Position numbers and translations under genes: made by a program
The notes under the pieces: generated by a model
Database searches by the model: none
The model's input: the letters and a program-made list of their open reading frames with translations, nothing else
What the model was told of the DNA's origin: nothing
In this document: piece after piece, positions 1 through 12,268 of the stretch
Position numbering within the stretch: the stretch's first letter is position 1
Layout: every line of letters begins with the position of its first letter
Source: Halichondria panicea
Lineage: Eukaryota > Porifera > Demospongiae > Suberitida > Halichondriidae
DNA length: 64,000 bases
Direction: 5' to 3'
NCBI RefSeq assembly: GCF_963675165.1
Contig: NC_087377.1
Span: 16,493,518-16,557,517 of the forward strand

Positions 1-135
1 ACTTGTGTTAAGAACACCCAATTTAGAATTAAAAGAGGCGTTTATAGCGCGGTGTCAAAGCTCATTATAATTTTTTGTATTCCATTGAAGCCAATTCCTG
101 TCATGTTTGATGTTTTGCTCTCTTTGTGTGTGCAG

Positions 136-1318
136 TGTTTGGGAGTGCTTGTGACGGTGGCTGGGTTCGTGGTCATCTTCTTGGTGGGCAGTTACAATGA
201 GCCGGCCTTCCCTCACGCCATTGTCGGCATTGTACTCACCACTCTCATGATACAACAGTTCCTATCGGGAATATTGTGAGCATTAGTTGTATGTATGATA
301 GCATTGTGATATGTAGCGAGTATACTTATAGTAAAGGCAACTAAATAAACATTAGCCAATTTTTCCTATAGCATACATGTGTTGGGTACAGTGAAGCCTG
401 CATGTCTATTGTAGTCATCACCTATAATACATAATAATACAGCCAGGCAAGAGTAGATAAGAGTATACTCTTATCTACTCTTGAGCCAGGTTAATGGTCC
501 CCAAAGTCTCCTATACATATAGCGTGTACTTATACCTGTGTTAGCAGACCACCTTTTTATTACAGTCACTGCATGTTGTAACTAAATGTACCTTATAGCT
601 TTATTTACCATGCAACTATTGGTTCGTCTCTCCCCCCCTCTACAGCCATCCGTGTGTGGACAAGGAGGATGGTAAGACCCCCCCTAAAGAAAAATCTACG
701 TATCGCAAGTGTTGGGAACTTTATCATGCCATCTCAGGATTCCTCACCGTAGCGATAGGACTGGGACAGGTGAGAATAATGAGCTGAAAACTTCTGCTGA
801 CTTATGTGAATTGAAAGACTATTGTTCACATTTACGTTAGTTACAAGTGTGTGTATATATAAAATTTCAGGCATGTTTCAGGGGCGGATCCAGGAATTTT
901 GGTAATAGCTAGCTAGCTAAGTAGCTGATAGATCACTATATAGATAAGGTTCTTAGGAGGAAGGGAGGGGGGGATGAGCCCTCTATTCCATACCCCTGGA
1001 TCCGCCCCTGTGTTTATCTGCATACAATCAATGTTTGTACTATAGATCTACTTTATATCGATATCTTCTGCCATTGTCTTTTGTGCGGTTGACTTTACAC
1101 CTCCCTACATCTTTTTTGCAGTTGTTTTGTGTGTTGGCTTTACACCTCCTATTTCCTTCATTCTGCAGGTGACTCTGGGGGTCTTCTTAATCAAAGCCCC
1201 CTTGACCGTGTGGGCTGTGTGGGTGGGTATGGGGAGCGCCTGGCTGATCGCGTTTGTTGTGCACGAGTGTGTCTACGTATGTTGCAAGATAGCTCACAGA
1301 GGGCAGAAAATTTATTAG
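136..1318 (+). CDS. Cytochrome b561-type membrane protein, C-terminal exons (5' end outside window)
   Basis: Three exons splice in frame: 136-275, 646-769 and 1169-1318, each with AG acceptor and GT donor, ending in TAG. Together they give about 137 residues: a helix containing FPHAIVGI, a short polar loop, a helix containing LYHAISGF, then two more hydrophobic segments and a basic end (KIAHRGQKIY). Membrane helices with one histidine near each start resemble the haem-binding helices of the b561 domain found in DOMON/ferric-reductase-like proteins (family knowledge). Such proteins move electrons across membranes via two haems. Only two candidate haem histidines lie in the window; the rest would be upstream. 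Degraded copies of the same exons recur at 26692, 36001, 40865 and 46478, so this is the only copy here with all three exons open. The specific substrate is unknown. Confidence 0.72.
879..1010. repeat. Short MITE-like element with CAGGGGCGGATCC termini
   Basis: A 132-bp insertion lies in the last intron of the b561-like gene. Its ends are inverted repeats of about 16 bp beginning CAGGGGCGGATCCAG. It is flanked on both sides by TGTTT, a possible 5-bp target duplication. The duplicated intron at about 36121-36145 lacks the element and reads straight through, so it is a real insertion. Termini of this kind are common in hAT-like MITEs, but the flanking repeat is shorter than the usual 8 bp, so the superfamily is uncertain. 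Confidence 0.7.
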
Positions 1319-2924
1319 AACAATAACTCTCCCCATCTACACACATTATACTAGCATTGTTTTTATCTCAGTACCACCTTTGTTTGTAGCTGTTACATCT
1401 ATACTCTGTTATTACGTATAATTATGCTATTAATAGTTACGTACACGTGTTGTTGTTTTTGTGCTATTAATTATACCAAGGGCGTATTTTCTCTTTGTAC
1501 GTCCTTCATTGTGCTGTATACATTATGCATGTCTGGTCATTGATTTTGTCATGGGTGCATGCATGACTGTGCTAGCTCCTATAGATCTAGAGCTTAGAAA
1601 ATTATTGACCAACTACATGCACATTTTCGTATAACGATGATTTAATTATTTACATAACAAAACAAAAATCCAGTGATATTGAAAAAGTATACACACACAC
1701 ACACACACAGCTATAGTTCGTTAATAAGTTTATCGCCACTTGTTGGACCTGATGTAACTTGATCGAGTTATGTATTGCAAATAGTAACAAGTTGCTTGTA
1801 ACTCAAGCTAGCTTAATTCTAAGGTAATCATAAAAGAGTGGTATACATAACTGTGAAAGTAACATTGAGTACCAAATTAATTTACAAAGAAGACAGTTCT
1901 ATCAACCTTACTACTACTATACTAGCGTAACGCATTTGCATGCCAAATTTGACTGTAACTGAATATTTCGCTTTGCAGTCTGGAGTAGGAGGATAATCAT
2001 TATAATTATACACAAATGAGTCTTCTCTACCCTCACGGGCCATGAATGCAGCTTATCAAGTATCCCAGCTCCAGGAATAGATAATTTTATACGTTGCCTA
2101 CATGAATTTTTTTTTTTAACGATTGATCATCAAATCAGAACAGGTAGAATTTGTCCAAAAAGGAGATTAAAGCTGCATCAGAAATACTGACCAAACATTT
2201 GGCCTAGGCTTGTTAATGTTAATGCTAATGTTTTATACTGCTCAACTTTTATGAAATTACCATTGCTACAACTAAAACGTATAATTGTTAGCTTGAACAT
2301 AGGTAATGTCGCTCATCAACCGATATATTGCTAATTGCAATATTTCCACAACAAAGGGCCTCACACACAGCTTACTTACTAAGGAAAAGTGCACAGTAAC
2401 AATTGGGAATGCAGAAATGTTTTGCAAACATTTTTAAGGACTGTTTCTTCTCTAAAAACCACAAATATTGCCCACATCACACCTCATCCCACAACATATC
2501 TCATAATCCCATTGGAATCCCAGGATCAAACTTGTCACACTTCAAGAGAATGGTATAATGAACATGATACTCAAAAAGTGCAGAAAAAAACAGCGTTTTT
2601 TGAGAAGCCAGACTTCAAAGAACATTAACAATACCCAAACGTTATCGAGTGAAGCCATACAACATACCAAATGATGCGGAATTTCTTAGGCAATAAGATG
2701 ATAGACATTCTTAGTCTTGAATATTAATGGTTAGAAAGTTACAGTTTAACTAACAGCAGCCAGTTTCTAAAAGTGGGGAATTTCTGCATTTTTTCAATTT
2801 CAGAAGCCATAATTATTGTTTACAAACCCAAAATTTTTTCTGAGATGTTATCATACCATTCCTCACACATATACCAAGTTTCGTGCAATTCTGAAGACGT
2901 CACGTGTTGAATTGATATGGAATG
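1319..2924. other. Intergenic; b561 3' flank plus relic of a receptor-gene 3' flank
   Basis: No supportable gene. Positions 1319-1560 match 36439-36660, the flank of the duplicated b561 last exon. A CA microsatellite sits near 1690-1708. About 1890-2020 still resembles the sequence just past the tail exons of the receptor genes (compare 36900-37020), including the GCCAAATTTGACTG-like stretch and the GGATAATCATTA stretch. This suggests that a receptor gene once followed here in convergent orientation. From 2030 to 2924 I recognise nothing; the short open frame at 2389-2628 has no recognisable domain. Confidence 0.5.
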
Positions 2925-3344
2925 ACCCTATAGGAAAGGCATGATGTGTTCCTGCATGTGGGTCCCCTGATGAGGCTGTGGTAATATGGACCATGCAGGC
3001 AAGTCTTCTGCCACCAAATCTTACCTTTATGTTCGACAAGAAGTCATTGCTGAAAATAAAGAAGCTAATGATCACTCCTGAAAGCTTTTAATAAGCTTTA
3101 ACTCCGACACTCAGGAAGTTGTATTCCTAGCTGGCAGCTCTAGCTGTCTGGAAGGCTTTCTTGAACTGTCTGCTGCAGCTTAATTATTCTACTTTGATTA
3201 TAGTGTCTCTAAAAGCTGCCATTGTCCTTTTTGTAACGAATTTGTATGATGAAATTGTGGAATAACTCACTTTCATTTTCAATAAATTATTTCGCGCATG
3301 CGCATACAGGCCGCCTTTCTCTTCGCGGCCTGGAATCGAGGCTA
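2925..3344. repeat. Truncated copy of the TAGCCTCGATTCC-ended repeat family
   Basis: This stretch matches, in reverse orientation, the right-hand two thirds of the better preserved element at 16183-16943. Shared blocks are GGAAAGGCATGATG, the AAGCTTTTAATAAGCTT-like palindrome, the CAGCTCTAGCTGTCTGG-like block and the GCGCATGCGCATACAGGCCGCC end. It terminates at GAATCGAGGCTA. The left end could not be found, so the copy seems partial. A related GGGATCGAGGCTA end recurs at about 3420-3434. Confidence 0.6.
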
Positions 3345-3765
3345 GTCGAGCACATCTCCAAGATACACATCTCCAGGGGTGTGTTGTTCGCCTAACCGTT
3401 ATAAAAGCGAAAACTCGGCCTGGGATCGAGGCTAAGCAATCCCAGAGCCAATCCCTCTTCAACTATTTGGGCGGCGCCGGACTACAAAGATATTTGTTAT
3501 TGCATGTCGCCATGTGGCAGAAATTGTTCTGTATAATTATAGGCTATATAGAGTCTATATACAGAATTATAGCTCTGGCATGTAGATCTATTGTTTTTTC
3601 TGCTTCAATGCTGTGATCTGAATGAATATACTGTAGCCTCTGGATTATTATCAGTAAGTGCAGACAGCACTGTTTACTGTAGATGGTTTAGATATTGTCA
3701 AGCTAGCTATATAGCATTTTATCAGTATGTCTCTATCCATCCCACACTCTACAGAGACTCAGAAG
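3345..3765. other. Upstream region of the Death-kinase-Kelch gene
   Basis: No gene is supported. The TCTACAG just before 3755 looks like a splice acceptor, so a 5' untranslated or short coding exon may lie in 3480-3720, but I could not place it with confidence. Confidence 0.35.
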
Positions 3766-6700
3766 ATGTCTGACTATCTCACAATAGCAAGTCTAAAGAA
3801 ATTGTACCACGTCACGTTTGATGCTCGAATTAAGTGGCGAAACATTTTGCTTATTCTTGACGTACCCTTGGCTACAATCGACAGTATTGGCAATAAATGG
3901 AGCAACAATCCTGATGACTGCTATCGTGAGGGTTTGATAGAATGGCTGAATGAAGGAGGGAAGAGCTGGGAAAATATGGTGGAGGCTTTGTCTAGTCCCA
4001 CCGTGGGCCACGTTTACATAGCCAATGCCATCGAGAAAGATCATCTACAGTCTACTGATGCAAGCAATCCTACTGATGGGAAGTCTGATGGTAAGCACTA
4101 GTTCAGCACAGGAATGCATATGTATGTAATGCTAGTTTGTTAGCTACTATAATATTCACCTAATCCCCCTGAACACATGCACCCACACAATATTCTACAG
4201 ATCACCAGAAGATCAACGATGATTTGACCGTTTTCTCAGACGAGCGTCTCGGTAAAGGTGCATTTGGAGCAGTCTTCAAAGGCAGCTACAAGGGCGAGAT
4301 TTGTGCAGTCAAAGTGCTGCTTCACGATGCTATGGAGATGCAGGCAAGTATTCCAGTCGGCAAAAACGAAGAAGCTAGCGATGCAATTAATCGTGAGAGT
4401 GATTTTCTCAAGTCGTTCCAGCACCCAAATGTTGTTCAGTTTCTGTCGACTGCCAAGCACCCCAAATCAGGTACTACAATCCTCATTCTTGAGCTGATGG
4501 AATGCAATCTGAGATCCTATTTCTCCGGCCTTGGTGAAGAGTCCCTCACTAGCGAATGTGAAATTAGCCTATCCAAAGACATAGCTTGTGGTCTGGTCTA
4601 CATTCACGGCAAGCAGATTGTCCACCGTGACCTCTGTGGCGATAACATCTTGCTGAAGCTAACACGACCAGTGCCTGTTGCAAAGATTTCCGACTTCGGC
4701 ATGTCACGGCTATATGATTCCTCAAAGCTTAGCCACACCCTCACGGCCATTGGTCACCGTATGGGGTATCTACCTCGCGAGGCTCTTCGATTAGAAGAGG
4801 AGAATTATGATAATAGCCTGGATGTATTTTCCTATGGGGTGATTGTGACGCAGATTGTTTGCAAGCTGGAGACAATCAAATCAGCCAAGGATCGATCATT
4901 CCATGTTGCCCAGATCCCTCACACACACAGGTTGAGGAAGCTTATCGACAGTTGTTTGCAAGAAGACATGATCAGGAGACCATCTGCCATGGACATATGT
5001 GAGTCAACTAAGTATGCGTTTTAGATTTCCTAACACTAACCTGGACTCTAACAGAAAAATGATTTCATGTTGGTATCAAAATTATTTTTTTACTGACCTG
5101 ACAACAGACTCGGATCTAGTGGAGGCAACAAAGAGGGAGTCAAAGGACACTCAACCAGTCAAGAAGGTGCGCACATGTAGTGTGATAATGTGATTCCCAC
5201 AGCAACAATAGTATTGTACCTTAACATGCATGGATGCTGCCTCATGTTAAGCCGTAACCATTTTTTTGAGTATGCCTATAATCATATCATTTAGTGAAAA
5301 GGTTGCTTGTTCTCGTTCTGTTGTAGATAATGATATTCACGTCTGTGTTTTAGATTTCCACCAACGTTCCCCTGTACAGGAACACAGAGAACAGATTGAG
5401 CACAACGATGCTGAGCTGGTCAGGACAGACGCCATCATTCAACAGCAGAGACAGGTGAGACAGCATGCACCATTATATTATTGCAGAGCTATAGTAGAAG
5501 CTTTGATCTCTTATAATCGTGCTGTACATTCTATTAGACTGGTAGGCGTGGCCTCTTAAGCTAATTAGAGATTTAGTGTGTATGCAATTATTATGCCTCG
5601 GTGCGCATGCACAAGCGAGGTATAACGGTAGTGTGTTTGTGTGTCTGTGTATGTGTGTGTCTGTCTGTGCATGTGTGTGTCTGTCTGTCTGTGTGCATGT
5701 GTGTAGACCGCTACAGCTGCTCAAGGATGAATCAAGTGCAAGTAAGAGTTTCTATAGGTTTCTAGTCATGTTTACTTGGATTTTAATTCGTGGATTTGCA
5801 AAATAATGCTTCGTTCTCGAGTTATGCCTAGTTTTGCTTACTATATAGGAATGCCATTGCAGCCTTTTCAGAAGAGTCCGTAGCAAAACTTGTTCACCAA
5901 GTGTTACTACTCTACTTAGTATAGATAGCTCTGCCTAGAACGCTAGCTATTGGTAGCTGCAAGAGTGAGCAGAGAGCTGCAAGGCTCTGCTGACTAGACT
6001 TGCAGCCATTGAATTTTTGGCATCGATCGTTTTTAACAACAATCATGGTTGATCATTACCCACTATTCGGCATGCAGCAAAATTAAAGATGCTCATCATG
6101 ATAATTATAATCAATGTGTATGTAAAAAAGCTAGCTATTAGTAGTTTTATGTTATGTAGCTTTGGCACCTCCACCGAGGCATCAGCACCCGCGGTGCTTT
6201 CATTGCTACAAGTAACACTCGCTTGTTAGTAGACACTATCCTAATTACACTCATTCATTATTCAGAGTCCGCCTCCCAGAGAGTTGAGACCTCCATTCAC
6301 TCTGAAATGGAGAAGAGGAAAAGACATGCCAATCAAGATGGGCTCGGTAGAGAGTGTTGTTATCGGTGACACGGTGTATGTTGATGGAGGTGATGCAGAC
6401 CATGAGTGTGTGATGAAACTCGAGCAAGATCAATGGATCAAACTACCAGAGTATACTGCCCAGTGGTTCCCTATGATATCACTCGCTAATCGACTAGTGC
6501 TGGTGGGAGGACGTCATCCAACAAACTACAAAAACACCAATCAACTTGCAGTATTTGAGTCAGGGGAATGGACTCACCCGTACCCATTAATGAAAAATGC
6601 TCGTTCTTTCTCAACAGCTGTCTCCTTCAACAACCACATAATTGTAGCTGGTGGGGAAGATGATAAAGGACATATCTCCTCTGTGGAGGTGTTGGACGTG

Positions 6701-7168
6701 GCATCAAAAATATGGTACCCTGCTGAGTCACTACCTTACCAACGGACATCACTGAAATCAACTCTCATAGAAAACACCCTCTACCTAATGGGAGGGAGCG
6801 ATCACACTGGGGCAACCAAGACAGTGCACCACGTCGACCTCAATGAACTCATTTCAAAGGCCCTTTCCAACCGGGACATACCCACTCTCTGGAAGACCTT
6901 ACAGGAAGTACCACTCGTGCGGTCAGCTCCTCTTAGTGTTGGGAGGTCACTATTAGCCGTTGGTGGACTGGACGGAGGCAAGCCAAGTTCATCGATCCAC
7001 CTCTACCAACCTGACAGCAGGAGGTGGGTGAAAGTGGGAGATCTGCCTACTGCACGATACGACTGCACATGCTTAGTACTTCCTAGTGGAGAGGTCATTG
7101 TAGCCGGAGGACAGACAGATTCATATGCTAATATTCTAACTGTGGATTATTTCTCTCTAAGTGATTAG
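3766..7168 (+). CDS. Death domain-TKL-like kinase-coiled coil-Kelch propeller protein
   Basis: Five exons (3766-4090, 4201-4998, 5108-5176, 5354-5454, 6266-7168) assemble to 2196 nt, 731 codons plus stop, with matching phases. Residues 1-100 resemble a Death-fold domain (core WRNILLILDVPLATIDSI and WLNEGGKSWENMVEAL). The kinase follows: glycine loop LGKGAFGAVFKG, lysine in CAVKVLL, catalytic HRDLCGDNILL, DFGMSRL, and LPREAL at the APE position, so it looks catalytically competent and TKL-like. A glutamine-rich coiled coil (EHREQIEHNDAEL) leads into six Kelch blades, each with a double glycine (VDGGD, LVGGR, VAGGE, LMGGS, AVGGL, VAGGQ). A cytosolic adaptor kinase recruited by Death-fold contacts is inferred. 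The donor of exon 3 (before GTAGTG) is the least certain junction. An upstream in-frame ATG exists at 3727, but an acceptor-like TACAG lies between, so 3766 is preferred. Confidence 0.82.
5587..6205. mobile_element. Non-autonomous DNA element, copy 1, in intron 4 of the kinase gene
   Basis: This copy matches the element at 45849-46406 end to end. It begins with a small hairpin (GCCTCGGTGCGCATGC ... GCGAGGTA) and ends with ACCTCCACCGAGGCATCAGC followed by ACCCGCGGTGCT. It carries an extra TG-rich microsatellite at about 5633-5703, which explains its greater length. There is no coding potential. The boundaries are taken from the second copy, where an empty site is available. Confidence 0.7.
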
Positions 7169-7673
7169 TTATGTTGCAGTAATGTTGTGCTTTGAGTTAA
7201 ACAATGTTATGTTTGTTCATCATGTTGAGAAATTTCTGTTGCTACTTAACACATCAATGGCATAAATTGGTAATTACGTTGCCAAAATAGACTACAAAAA
7301 AACAGACAATTAAAAGTAATGTAAACAGTCTCATAACAAGTTCTGATCCTTGTTTGTCCGACGATGGACGCCTTCTCCCAGAATCCAAAGATGCGGTCTG
7401 ATAGTGACGTTCTATGACATACTCGTACCGTAACGTAGTTTACACTATAACTGCTACAGTTGCCTGACTATACACCTATATATAAATCCAGTCCCAGGCC
7501 AGGGGGTATGTGTAGACAGAACTATAAGAAGGGGGTATAGTGGGGCTGTAAGCTGATAATATACTGAGCTGTTTGTGAGGTGGTGGTCATGTAACTCGAC
7601 TTGTCAGCGAGATCTTTAATTTTCTGGTACATTAAGGCAAATTTTAAGCAAAACAGCATTAAAATTGAACTAC
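7169..7673. other. 3' flank of the Death-kinase-Kelch gene
   Basis: AT-rich non-coding DNA without a clear domain-bearing frame. I see no repeat or RNA gene that can be named. Confidence 0.4.
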
Positions 7674-7887
7674 TACCGTACGGGTAGAAAATTTCGAGGG
7701 TGTAAATTTTCGTGCAATTCAATATTCTGTCTTATTTGGAAAATTTCGCGGGTAGTAAATTTCGTGGAGTTAGGGTGTGTCACTATCTCGCATGCGTAAA
7801 CAAAGCCTTTCGCGGGTTTTAATTTTCGTGTTCTGCAACCACCCACGAAAAACGCGAAATTAATCGAAATTTTCTACCCGTACGGTA
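7674..7887. repeat. Palindromic MITE, TACCGTACGGGTAG ends
   Basis: About 214 bp with matching inverted ends (TACCGTACGGGTAGAAAA at the left and its complement at the right). The interior is rich in AAATTTTCG and CGAAATT blocks. The family resemblance to 7912-8109 and 47360-47602 is clear from the shared CCGTA and AATTTTCG blocks. It is probably a TA-inserting, Tc1/mariner-derived MITE by analogy with the 47360 copy. Confidence 0.75.
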
Positions 7888-7911
7888 TATGAACAACTCA
7901 GATTTCTTGTA

Positions 7912-8109
7912 TACCGTATAGCGGGTAATTTTCGTGGGACAAAAAATTGGAAAACAGTGGTTTTCGTGAGTAAAAATTCGTTTAGTCTTGTTGCCTGCCT
8001 GCATTCATACGTTCCGGTAAGCCACGCCTACGTTAAAATTTCGTGGAGGTCAGCTTGCCCACGAAAATAACGAATTTTTTACCCCACGAAAATTACCCGC
8101 TATACGGTA
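7912..8109. repeat. Palindromic MITE, TACCGTATAGCGGG ends
   Basis: About 198 bp with long inverted ends starting TACCGTATAGCGGGTAATTT; the right end is the exact complement. It lies 24 bp from the related element at 7674-7887. It has the same end sequence as the element at 47360-47602, where an empty site shows TA target duplication. Confidence 0.8.
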
Positions 8110-9267
8110 ATAATTATCTTGACAATAGTATCTTTTTTCACCCTAAATGTATTGTGAACATAATTTGATAACACTATTACCATGGTTACTATCTTGTTGT
8201 GTGCGTTAGCTGTGACCAAAAATGACAGACCAAGCAATATTACTACCAAAAGAAAGAGCTCTTGGTGATATCTAATAGAAAAAAGGCTAGTATTTGGTAT
8301 GAGGTCATTTTAGCTCAGATTACAGTAATTTAATTAATCGCTGAAAAAAGGAGAAAATTAATGATTCATATTTCCCACCTACTACACTTTTGCCATGTAG
8401 TCTAGTGGGGTCTAACTGTCATAAATTGGCACCTCAGGGCTAAGGGAAAATATGGCTCATAAATTGGCACCTCAAGCATATGCAGCAAAAATGTTTTCGA
8501 AGATGAATGCACTGTCTTGCATGAGAAACAAAATCAAAATGTCATAAATGAAAACATAGAGACAGAGGGTGTAGTCTGTGGACTAGTTCATCAAAAATTC
8601 TGCTGTGTGAGGAGCTGCTTTAGAGACACTCTGGGAGAGGGCTTGGGCTCAGGCTGAGCTTTTTGCTCACTAGCACTAGTATAGTACTGACTGACTGCAC
8701 ACACTGCTGATAAAATAAAGCGTGCACCTATCTAGTTGTGCTATTTAGCACTTAATTGCAGGGTCTGTTTTCAATTTGTTTAGTTAATGATCTTTACATA
8801 CAGAGGCAGGGTTTCAAATCTGGAACTGAATACAAACACCATAATTCCAAAAGATACTTCTCAACCAAGTTTGCATGTGTTGTCAGATGTGTACACTGTC
8901 AGAGTGTACAGTGCCATCCTGTTTTGAAGTGTCAAAGTAAACATCATCAATGAAACATTAATTGTTTACTTAGCAAATAATTATCTGTGCATAATTGTAC
9001 TATATTGACTAATGAGTAATGTGCCTGAGTAATGAGTTACTTGTTTAGCTATCTATAGCTGCTAATAAAAGATACATCAATTAACTTTTAAAGCAAACTA
9101 TCTACATCAAAAGTAAGTCAGTTCTTAGGTACTCAAGTATTTGATTTCTCCATATGCCAGATTCGCGATCGATAGCAAAGTCATGTTTTGTTTTGCCGTC
9201 TGCATGGGGTAGGATAATCATTACACACATGCATCATTACACAAATCACTTTATTTCCTCACTTGTC
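8110..9267. other. Spacer; right half duplicated at 15790-16100
   Basis: No gene. About 8770-9060 is near-identical to 15795-16100 (shared ACATACAGAGGCAGGGTTTC and GTCAGATGTGTACACTG). It is the downstream flank of loci A and C. The remainder shows nothing I can name. Confidence 0.5.
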
Positions 9268-11594
9268 CTAAACTTCATTAGTTGGGTCTTGTGTTCTTGG
9301 TGTCATTGCTAAACCAACTTCCTCGTATACTGGATCAACTGGGGCTGTTGGAAGTCCATTGGCTGAGCCAAAACACAAAATATATAAATGAATAATTATG
9401 ATACATGCTTAAGTTGGCATTACCTTTCCTTTTCTTTGTGATAGTGACTACTAAGATGACAACCAGTAGAATCAGTACCATCACTATAGCAACAAAACCT
9501 CCAGATAGAGCAGCAACATTCCATGCACCAGTTATTGCCTCACCTATGGGTCAATATGCAGCATGCAGACAGGCATTAAGAAAAATGAACTTACTGTTAC
9601 ACTCCAATAGAGCCGGGTCAGGATCCCATAAACCAGACTTGTTACAAGTAGCAGTCTCTGTACCCACCAGTGAAAAACCAGGATCACATTGGAAGGTAGT
9701 GACTGAGCTCTCGGTTTGGTCAGTGTTGGTGAGCAACACTCCATTAAGAGGAGGGGTGGGCAGGACACAGGTAACTATAGGTACAAGGAATGGTATGCAA
9801 ATATGAAAAAATGCCATGCATACAAGGGTTAATAGTAATGTTTTGCATAAGCTCACGTTCACAAAATGCTGCTTCTCCATCAAAAACACCAGTAGTGCTG
9901 CTACCATCTCCAGTGTAAGTCCTTGTGTTGCTACCAACCAGAACAAACCCAGTGTCACAACTGTGGTTAGCCATGGTGTTGAAAGCATAGTTGCCGTTTT
10001 CATCAGAAGTAGAACTACTGTATGTCACAAAGCCATTGGTAGGAGCAGTCAAGGGAGGACAGGTTATATCTATAGTGAAATAAAACAATCAGTATGATGA
10101 CCTACTATTTCAACACTCAACTTACGATTACAGACGACTTCATCTGTTCCAGACAATGAAGCCGCAAATCCATTCAAGCAGCTACAGTTGAACTGTTCCC
10201 TGTTACTCAAACAATTAGAATTTTGACCACAGTTGCATTGTATGGTTCAGGGAGATAATCTCATGCCTCCAGGGTAACCGTAAGAATTTCGTATGTCAAA
10301 TCCATACACAGAAACACCTAGAACAGCTGAGCTGTTTTGATGGCGGATAGAATGAGCTCCAGTAGACACAATCGTTTTACTTATGTGGCCACAAATCTCT
10401 CCACTCGAACAGACAACATTCCTCCAGCCAGTAACAATGGAATTGTCTAACACTATTTGTGCAGTACGAAAAAACTCAGAAGAAACATGCATCGTGACAT
10501 AGTTGAGTACGAAAAGAGGAATAGCTTCGACAACATAATTATTTGTAAACTGCTCAATTGGGGATTATCATTATGAATGGGTCTCCCAAGCCGCCATCAC
10601 TCTCCCTACCATACGCATACTGAGCGACCAGCACTAGAGAAGTGGATTCAATACTACAGAAACTGCTAATAGGGATTTCAAATTCTCTGAAACTCCCTCC
10701 ACTCTGCAACTGGAATTGACTGACTGATATGTTAGTGTTACAGTTCACAGCTACACTTGCTGCTCAAGCACTAAGAACATGAATACGTTCACCAGAAGAT
10801 CTACCCTCGAGAGATGCTACGAAGAATTTTGAGCCCCATGTCACAGTTGGAGGTACTTCTTCAACTAGATGGTCACACCACCTTATACCTTGAGGAACAT
10901 TAATACAATCAGGTCCGCTAAACACAGACAAAGGTTTGGAGCTTGTTATTCTTGTTCCTGTGAGATCATTATCACTTGCAATCTGATACGTTTCCATACT
11001 ATTGAGTGTTATGTTTAAAGAATCAAATTTAACGATAGTTTCATTTTCACAAGCCACCAACAAAATCACACTAGGATAGCCACTACTAATGGTGTCATAA
11101 GAGATTCCATAATATTCGTATTCATTCACTGCCATTATACAGTACATGGTAACGCTAAATATACATCTGCAGAACCTGAACGAAAAGATATCCCATACAA
11201 ATTGATGTTTCTGTCGGCTTCAACAAGGATACCCTTGTTCCTTTCATTAACAGAAAATACCTCAAAACTGGATGGAACGTTTACCCTAGTTGAAGATATA
11301 GAAACGCTCCCATTGAAATTAATTGGAGTGACCATGAAATTAACAGCACTTGACTCTGGGTTCGTGATAAACAAACACAGCTGATCTGCTGATAGACCTT
11401 CGTTTCTTGGGAAACCGACCACAAATTTTTTACCAGTACTTAATGAAGTCTCATCTAGGATTAATGGACAATTCGACTTAGGACATGCATAAAATAATTA
11501 GTCCTACCTGTAATTTGGGCATCACAAGATGTTGCAAAAATGATAATATGAGTATCGTCAATGCCAACGTAGAGCTAGCAAATCTGTAGCTCAT
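9268..11594 (-). pseudogene. Receptor locus A: disrupted IgGFc-binding/CCP receptor
   Basis: Exons in gene order: signal 11594-11510, main 11454-10126, CCP type 1 10069-9857, CCP type 2 about 9774-9595, transmembrane 9543-9424, tail 9362-9268. Compared with its closest relative C, the signal exon has a 2-nt excess, the main exon has a 2-nt excess near 11147, an in-frame TGA near 10750 and a further indel near 10560. The CCP cysteine in RTCTG is tyrosine. In the tail a 1-nt loss turns the conserved AYGQV tyrosine into a TAG stop. The tail has one YEEV motif. With this many lesions, locus A is very probably not producing a full receptor. Some exons remain clean enough to act as donors for gene conversion (inference). 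Confidence 0.8.
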
Positions 11595-12268
11595 TATTCT
11601 AAATTTGTTGACAACTGGTTGATCAACAGATTTAGTCTATATAATTATAATGAGTGAAGCAAACTCCACCATCACTATAGGTATAATGATTATAGCTACA
11701 GGCTATAGATCTCTTAATACTAAGCCCCCCCCCCTCTATAGATATCTACTATTGATGCTTGTCACAAATGGCGCAATCTGATTGGTCACTGAGAGGTCCC
11801 TAGACACATTACATCATCTGTAATTGATCCGATTGGCTGAAAACAGTAGATTACATGGAAGCATGAGGTGTTGTATAGTGAAGGTGTTGTATAGTGATGT
11901 TCCTGAGTAAGCCTGTAGCTTCCTATCAGCCAATGTTTGCACAAATTCATTTAGTTCGTTTTACTATGCCCACAACTCAGAAAAATCTGAACTGTTTACT
12001 TAACATAATTTATATCTGTGCAGAATTGTCTATTTTACTAATGTGGAGAGGATACAAGTTGCTTGCTTAGCTAATTGCTATATAATTATATAATTATATC
12101 CTCAAAAATAACATTAAAAGGAAACTGTAATGACATTACTTTTGAGTATGTCGTTCTTATCAACCTAGTTACTCGTGTATTCATATGCCTGATTTGACTG
12201 CAGCTTTATGTTTTGTTTTGCCGTCTGCATGGGATAAGATAATCAGTACGCAATTCTCTGTCACTTTT
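11595..12268. other. Spacer between loci A and B (duplicated at 21737-22359)
   Basis: Non-coding. It shares long stretches with 21737-22359, for example TGATGTTCCTGAGTAAGCCT, showing that A+B and C+D are two copies of one duplicated two-gene block. It contains 5' flank of A and 3' flank of B. Confidence 0.6.

Noticed and set aside
2389-2628. 79-codon plus-strand frame
   Set aside because: No recognisable domain, no splice context, low-complexity composition; not supported as a gene.
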